Positions 57,500 through 64,000 of a stretch of 64,000 nt of DNA are shown piece after piece (position 1 is the first letter of the stretch; each line of letters opens with the position of its first letter). The DNA is from Malania oleifera (lineage: Eukaryota; Streptophyta; Magnoliopsida; Santalales; Ximeniaceae). Location of the stretch: the NCBI RefSeq assembly GCF_029873635.1, contig NC_080423.1, positions 98,886,397 to 98,950,396 of the forward strand, in the 5' to 3' direction. Under the pieces are notes generated by a model that saw only the letters and a program-made list of their open reading frames with translations, had not been told where the DNA came from and searched no databases. A program made the translations under genes and the position numbers.

Positions 57500-58269
57500 T
57501 ATAGGAAGAGATGAGACTGAAAGACATTCTTATTTCATTCAATTTCAAAATGATTTAAAAGAAAAGCATGGATGCATTCCTCTTGTTATCACCCTTAGGT
57601 TATCAAGCACATCATTTTTGTATCACGTGAGCTCACTTCTGAAGTTGAATATCAATTAATCCGTTACAAACACCCGATGACTTTGCGACATTCACAACTG
57701 GATCCGGGCAACGGGTTCCCACAATTAATAAACTTTCGCCTATACTATAGAGATCGTGTTTTTATCCTGCGCATTATTGGACCACAATCCTTACTTGCCC
57801 CCCGCACCACAATTTTAACATAAAATTAAGATGTGATTATCGACTTAATTGGAGAGGACTAGCATGCAATGGTTAATTACAATGGACTATGGGAAATGCA
57901 TGAGTGCAACAAACCTAAACAACTACTTGTCAGAATTCTAAGAAAAATCTTATCAACTTAATGACGGCTTCAAAACTTACCAACAATTGATGGACATTTA
58001 TTCTTTGATGACCCCCCTGAAATTACCTTATCTTGCCGGTAATCCATTTCTTCCTCACTTATTCACTTCCCCCCTGTGTGTTGATTCATGCCCGCGTTGT
58101 TCAAAAAGGAGTCTGCCTGGGGGCCTGGTCCTTTGTCTCAAAGAATTGTGTCCTATGTCGTTTAAGATGGGTTCAAGGCCCAGGTTGTTTAGAAAGAGTT
58201 GGCGTTTTGGACTTTTTGAAATGTTTGGCTGGATTTTTAGGTCATAGGGTCGAGGCCCCAGTTGTGAAA
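57500..58269. other. Unassigned stretch
   Basis: No recognised coding sequence. It may belong to the same retroelement fragment as its right neighbour, but I cannot align it to anything in the window. Confidence 0.35.
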
Positions 58270-59425
58270 ATTTAGTTTGACGCTTCTTAAAATCATGCCT
58301 AAGCTAGGGTTTTTGCTTAGAAAAAGGGTCGGGTCTAGGTTTTTTTAAACAAGAGTTGGGGTCCCGTTTATTTGAAAATGATCGTACCGACCCATCTTTT
58401 AAAAGGTTTTACGACTAAAGTGTTGTATTTTTTTTAATAAGGATGCGGTCATGTCTCCTTATTTGTGCTTTTTTCCCATCACGAATGAGGCTTAACTAGT
58501 AATGGCATGTCTAAAATAGATGCAGATGCATACCCCAACCCAAACATATATACAAGGGACACGGATTAAGTCCACATGGGAGAAGGATGAGAATCCTATC
58601 CGCAACCTAAGTAGATACACTATGTAAGAGGGTTGTTTCATGGTTCTATCCTAGTTAGGGAAAACTATAGACATGTATGTGTGGGTAGACTCTAACCCCT
58701 ATTGACAAAAAGGTTCCCAAATAACCTTCATCCTCGCCCAAAAGGGTTTAGACAAAGTTCAAATTAAGCAGAGTGGTTCATGAGTCCCATCAAGTTTAAG
58801 TTACGAAAGGACAAACGCTATTACACCTCTATCTAACCCTAATAGGTAAAACCCGAGTACAGAGCACGTGGGTCTGTGTGAATCCTAGTTTAGCCTAATC
58901 CCGCCACCCTCACCTTTATTATATGCTTATTCAAACACGATATCACAAGGGAATCATATGCTATTCATAACAATGGAAACAAATATTCACACTTAATCAC
59001 TGTTTATTCAAACAAACAGGAAATAAGTTTTTGCAATCAATCACATGCTTATTCAAAATATGGAAACAAGATATTTACAATTAACATGCTTATTCCAAAA
59101 ATTTGGAAAACAAAATATTTACAATTTATAAAAATGATTTGGAAACAAAATATTTGTAGTTAAAATTTGGAAACAAAATATGTGCAAATAAAGTGTTTTA
59201 AAAAAAATTTGGAAACAAAATATTTGCAATTAATAAAATTTGGAAACAAAATATTTTAAATAAAAAAATATGGAAACAAAATATTTGCAATTAAAATATG
59301 CTTATCTAAAAAATTTGGAAAGAAAATATTTGTAATTAATACGTTTATTTAAAAAATTTGAAAATAAAAATATTTGCAATTACTATACTTATCTAAAAAA
59401 TTTGGAAATAAAAACATTTCCAAAT
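58270..59425 (-). mobile_element. Inverted fragment of a Tat-like leader
   Basis: The reverse complement matches about 44440-45450: the CCTTCATCCTCGCCCAAAAG block (58729), TTCTATCCTAGTTAGGGAAA (58645) and the ATTTGGAAACAAAATATTTG repeats (59100-59300). No gag or LTR is attached. Confidence 0.78.
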
Positions 59426-60219
59426 TTTGGTATTTATAGACAATCCAAATGGAAGGGATGTTTTAAATGAAAGAAGTAGAAGGGCCATATTGGCTATTTG
59501 CTCTTTGCTTTGACGGTCTTTTAGCTAGCAGGATGCTTATTCTTGGAAGCATTTGTTTATTGTAGCCCAATCAAATCAACGAATTTATTGGGTTATTGCT
59601 GTCCCATTCATTAATTGTTGCATGGATGACCTTGGGTTCTATTTTTATATATTTTTATAAAACTTTAAAATTGTATTTTATGAACCAACAAATGCACTTG
59701 ATTATGCAACTGAAATTTTTCATGAATACAAAGAATACACCTTTATGACAATGCAGAAAATATTTGCATGCATATACTAACCAACAAAAATGTGAAACAA
59801 AAATGGTGTTATTTTTTATTTATTTTTTTCTAATAAATACCACCAAAAATGTCACACTCTATTTTTCCAATTATCCCTATTTATAGTTTTCTAGGGATCA
59901 CGCACTTTAACTAACATTGCATTAGTCAGTTAATTAATTACTTAATACCTTTTGTATTTGCAGTTGAAAAAAAAGATTTGGCACTATTTTTATTTAAATT
60001 TTTTATCTTCTTACACAGATATATATATAATATATATTATATTATTTTTCAATTTTAAAAAAACCTTCATTTTTTGTATTTTCTTTAATTTTTTTAATAT
60101 ATTTTTTACACTATTTTATTAACAAATTTATTGTGCTGACAAGTTTGTCTAAAGTTTGATGGTTGAAAAACGTGGAGGATAAATTATTTTTTTATTTTAT
60201 TCTTTTTTGTTGAAGGAGG
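59426..60219. other. AT-rich spacer with RLK-promoter relic
   Basis: Begins with ggtatttatagacaat, like the receptor kinase TATA region (40309-40322), then the duplicated CATTCATTAATTGTTGCATGG phrase. No gene recognised. Confidence 0.5.
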
Positions 60220-60330
60220 TCGTCTATGTCCACTTGTGTAGACAATTGTAGGGTGGGATCCAACCCAACAAGACAATAGACTTCCATGGCTGTGGTGACT
60301 TGACTTTGTAAGCATTTGTAGAGAAATTTT
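60220..60330 (-). pseudogene. Relic of the receptor kinase 5' end (fourth)
   Basis: GTCCACTTGTGTAGACAATTG, ATCCAACCCAACAAGACAATA and CCATGGCTGTGGTGACTTGA match the other relics; heavily decayed. Confidence 0.6.
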
Positions 60331-63286
60331 TCAATCAAATCAATCCATTCATTGGGTTGCTTTGCTGTCCCATTCATTAGTTGTTGCATGGATGGCCTTT
60401 GATTCAATTTTTTATATCTTTTTAGGCTACTTTGAAAATTTTAAAATAGTACAAATTTTAAAAAATATGAAGATTGCTTTTTCTTCTCCGCTTTTGGACA
60501 TTAATATTTTACCACAACCAAAAAACAAAACTTTAATTTGTAACCACAAACTTCAATCATTCCTATTTAATATTTCGTAAATTTTTAATAGGATAACTAA
60601 ATTTTATTTTTAGCCTACACTTTCTTTTAGCGAATATATAGAACATAAATGTTTTCATTTTACTTACCTTTTCTTTCCTTACTAAACTGAGGTTTTCCTT
60701 CCATTAACTCTTACAACTAAAAGATTTTAACAATTTGAAGTCATATAACACTACACGCCATACAACATTATCATAGAATTTTAAAGTTAAAAAACATGAA
60801 AAGATCACAAGGGGATTTAATTCTTTGATTCATCACCCAATAAGATAAATTTTTTGGAAAAAATAAAAATTTATTTCTATTAACATTTAATTTTAATTAA
60901 ATCAGTTGGCTTACTATTTTTTTTTTTTTTGGTTTATACTTGGGGGATTGAGATTCGGGCCCATTACGCCTGCACCTTATTTCCATTTTTAAGAGCGTGC
61001 CTACATTTGCATACTTGTTGCCTCAACGTCTTGGAGAAAGATCTGGGTGGTGGAGGAATAATAATATTAAGGTCACTGAAGTTACCACTTAACTTTTTTT
61101 ATTTTTTTATGTGCATTAGTATTATTGAATTACTACTCGGTGATTGGTTTTTAACTAATCCTAGTTAAGGAACATGAGTCTCGATCTCTTTAACCATAGT
61201 TTGAATCGAGAGTTTAATTATGGTCGAGGAAAACTAGTTAACCCTTAGACACGCGTTTTCCAACGGTACCTCATTACTGTGATTATCTCTAAACTAAATA
61301 GAAATGTCTTTAAAAAATGTTTTAATTTCTTATAAATTAACCCCTTCCCCTTTGCCCTCCCCTCTCCCCTCCGGTTCCTCTTTCGGCGCTCTCCTCCGCC
61401 CTTCCCCCCACGGCTCTTTCTTTCTTCTCGATCAACCGCCCCCCCTCACCCTCCTCTCCTGCCGTCTAACACCCCCTCGTTCTTCAATGTTTCATCCTTC
61501 GGCCACACCCCACGCACCAACAAATGATACAGAGAAATCCGCAAAGACAGTCAATCACATGTGAGCAAAAAAGAGTGGTTAAAACATTGCCCAGCTTTGT
61601 CAAAAAAATTTCAAAAAAAAATTTTTCACAACATGTTTCTACAACATCTTTGAGATTTTTTAAAGATTTTTTTTTCCATTTTATTTATTGTTTGGTATTT
61701 TTATTTTTTTCATTTTTGTATTCATCCTTATTCAAAATAACTCACAATACTTTTAATTATTTTTTTTCAAAAAAATGTCTTTTTGGTTTCTAATTTTCAC
61801 TATTTTTCTTTAATTTTTTTAAACTGTCAAAATTAATTCCAAATCATTTTTAAATAAAAGAAATAGCTTCTCATGCTAGACATTTACTCGACCCCCGCTG
61901 CCCCAAACGCTAGCCTATAAGAGAAAATGTTAGAGCGTGAGAAAGAACGAAAGACAAAGCAATGGGCCCGCATTAGAGATAGAGAGAGAGAGAGAAGAGA
62001 TATAGAGAGAGAGCCGCCGTGAGAATAAGAATAGAAAGTAGAAAGGGGGGCAAAGAAATAAACAAAAGAAGGGCACTCTTCATGATAGACTGTGTTTCTT
62101 TAAAAAATTGCTCTTTTTTTTTTTTTGCATACAATAAAAAAGTATGTTTGTTTATTTTACATGTTTGCACAACATACCTTATTTGTGGGATATATCTCTA
62201 ATGATTCAATATTTAATTGATCTGTATAAAATTGTCTCATGAGATGAAATATAGCTGGGATATTATATTGAATAAAAGTGTTCAATAAGTATTTATATCT
62301 CAATCTTGGCATGAGCCTGAGACTAGTGTGTGATTCAATATTAATGGATGTACGCTAAAATTCCTCTTTGCAGATGAAATGAGTAGATAGGGGTATTCCA
62401 TTGTAGAAAAGTATTCAATGAGTGTTTTTTTGTTTCTCAATTCTCAGTATGATGTCAGTGTCCCTCAAATGGCAAGTTTGCTCCTTTAATAATGATTTGA
62501 AAGTGGGTTTTACAAATATATATATATATAGCGGGTGATGTCACCCTCCTATAGAAAAAAAAAAAAAAAAAAAACAAAAAACAAAACAAAGCAAAGTGAA
62601 AAAGAAAAAAGAAAAAAAAAATTGGAGGTAGACATGTGTCAAGTAACGTTAGGCTAACGTCACTCTATCATAATAAATTTTTTAAAAAAAAAAAAAAATG
62701 GAACCACATGTCACCACTGTGGGTGGACAAGTGGCCCACTAAGCTCAACTGGGATAAGCTCGTTTAAGGTCGGTTAAATCGATTTTTGATTATTTATTTA
62801 TTTTAATTTTAATTTTTAATTGACTTTTTAATTTTTGAAAATAGGGAAAAATCAAAGAGAAATCCGAAAAATATTTTTTAAAAAAATATTTGAGTTATTT
62901 TGACTAAAAAAAAGAAAATAAATAAAAAAATGAGGAAAAGTATTTTAAAAACCTAAAAAATTTTAGAAAAATGTTGAAAATTTTCAGAAAATGTTTACAA
63001 AATTTTGAAAAAAATTGGGAAATTTCTTTTAACACGCTTTTGCTTACAATTTGCTGATTTTGTTTGCTTTTTGTGTGTGCCTGCCCCTTATAAGTTGAGA
63101 AAAGGAAAGGAGTATTTTTTTTTCAAGTAGTGCTATGTGTCACGCTTCCATCTCGATTATACTAAGGAGATCTTGGGCTTAATCAGAATAATAGTTTGAA
63201 TTCCAACTATGTGAGAAGCTTTTATAGGCAGACTGTAGAGCCATGGGGCCAACTTTTAGTATTCACTCACTGTTGATTAAGTTACT
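60331..63286. other. AT-rich DNA without recognised genes
   Basis: Homopolymer-rich and microsatellite-like. A C-rich patch (61340-61520) gives an 86-codon Pro/Ser-rich frame with no domain. A GA-rich tract (61975-62015) and a poly-A tract (62555-62620) are the only other features. No element ends could be set. Confidence 0.45.
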
Positions 63287-63667
63287 CCCACAGAGGGGAG
63301 GTTGAATTGGGTATTTAAAAATCTAAGGCACGGTAGTTACCTCTTAACCCTCTTATAAATTTAGGCGCAAATAAAACTTCTTGTTACTATACTTACTCAA
63401 GTACTGTAAGTGGCAAGACTTCCCCCTATCTATGCAGCCAATATACACAAATTAAATGTAATGCTGACGTAAAGAGTGGAAGGGAAGAGAGAAGACAATA
63501 CCACAGTTTTACAAAACGAGGTTCATCCGACTTGACTAACTTCCTCCATCCTCGCCTTGAGCAACCACTCAAGGATTCACTAAAACCCTGCTCCTTAAAG
63601 TGGGACGGAGCTTCCTGTACAATCCGCTGCTTACAAGAGGCACAACTTCCTCTTACTCCGTTGCTTA
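63287..63667 (-). mobile_element. Copia LTR fragment cut by a CACTA element
   Basis: AGAGGGGAGGTTGAATTGGGT is the inverse of the AATTCAACCCCC end seen at 8505-8530. ACGAGGTTCATCC and CCTCGCCTTGAGCAACCACT are phrases I associate with plant Copia LTRs. It is truncated at 63668. Confidence 0.55.
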
Positions 63668-64000
63668 CACTACAAAAACATGAGTTTTTAGTGACGAATT
63701 TGAATTCGTCACTAAATGTTGGAAATGGTGACAGTTTTTAAGAACCGTCACTAAAATTATAAGCATTAGTGATGGTTTCAGAAAACGTCACTAATAGTAC
63801 ACTATTAGTGACGAATTTGATTCGTCACTAAAAAGAGCGCGGTAAACAATTTCCGCGCGAAAATTTATCCGGGAAAATATTAGCGACGATTCTATCATAT
63901 TAGTGACGATTTTAAAACCGTCACTACTATTGTTTTCTATTTAAACCAATATTACAACGAACCGGTTTTAGAGTCATTCGTGCCGCTTAGGGATAATCCG
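63668..64000 (+). mobile_element. Terminus of a second CACTA transposon
   Basis: Starts CACTACAAAAACATGAG, then subterminal direct and inverted TTAGTGACGAATT / AATTCGTCACTAA repeats. It runs off the window. The 3-bp target site would be tta (63665-63667). It belongs to the same or a related family as 3003-3329, but both termini face the window centre, so they are not the two ends of one element. Confidence 0.88.

Noticed and set aside
57987-58275. Two overlapping frames in a GC-richer patch
   Set aside because: Overlapping frames with no recognisable motif, next to a retroelement leader fragment.
61304-61564. Pro/Ser-rich 86-codon frame
   Set aside because: Low-complexity C-rich patch, no domain, no promoter or neighbour context.

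Overview
This is plant nuclear DNA, almost certainly from a eudicot. It is AT-rich and packed with nested LTR retrotransposons and CACTA transposon ends. The only host gene family I recognise is a leucine-rich-repeat receptor kinase (LRR-RLK) of the At1g35710/MIK2-like type, with plant splice signals. I saw no rRNA, tRNA, prokaryotic operon or CRISPR. I cannot name the species.

Layout. 1-3002 is part of a large LTR (family A, minus strand) inserted in a CACTA element, whose end is at 3329. 3330-4706 and 19686-about 21600 are the two halves of a decayed Tork-like Copia element. They are split by a decayed Ty3/gypsy chromovirus (4707-19685, minus). That chromovirus carries a 2.3-kb solo Copia LTR in its 3' LTR (6284-8551) and a 3.5-kb solo LTR of family B between gag and pol (12767-16265). 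22136-22445 is a relic RLK exon. 23104-28646 is a young, nearly complete Copia element on the minus strand. 30856-40222 is a minus-strand LRR-RLK gene, intact except for a 4.3-kb solo LTR of family A (35039-39341) in its LRR-coding exon. 41193-52771 is a Tat/Ogre-like gypsy element of family B. It has a tRNA-Arg primer site and a decayed gag, no recognisable pol, three tandem arrays in its 3' non-coding part and apparently no 3' LTR. 52789-60330 is a degraded, partly tandem-duplicated stretch with relics of the RLK 5' end and an inverted Tat leader fragment. The window ends with a Copia LTR fragment (about 63287-63667) and a second CACTA end (63668-64000).

How it fits together. The locus looks like an LRR-RLK cluster degraded by tandem duplication and retrotransposon insertion. 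With the solo LTR and one target-site copy left out, the three RLK coding pieces total 4224 nt, exactly 1408 codons including the stop. The LTR is therefore the only visible lesion in that gene.

The most interesting signals are structural. (1) Hairpin-forming tandem repeats occur both in family A LTRs and in the 3' UTR of the Tat-like element, with paired arm changes. (2) The U5 end of the Tat-type LTRs holds two conserved hairpins and a second copy of the primer-site core. (3) A CGTCGACGA-rich module is shared by a Copia LTR and an unrelated gypsy LTR. (4) One element ends at its polypurine tract next to a target-site duplication, with no 3' LTR. All alignments were made by eye; identities and boundaries marked 'about' are estimates.
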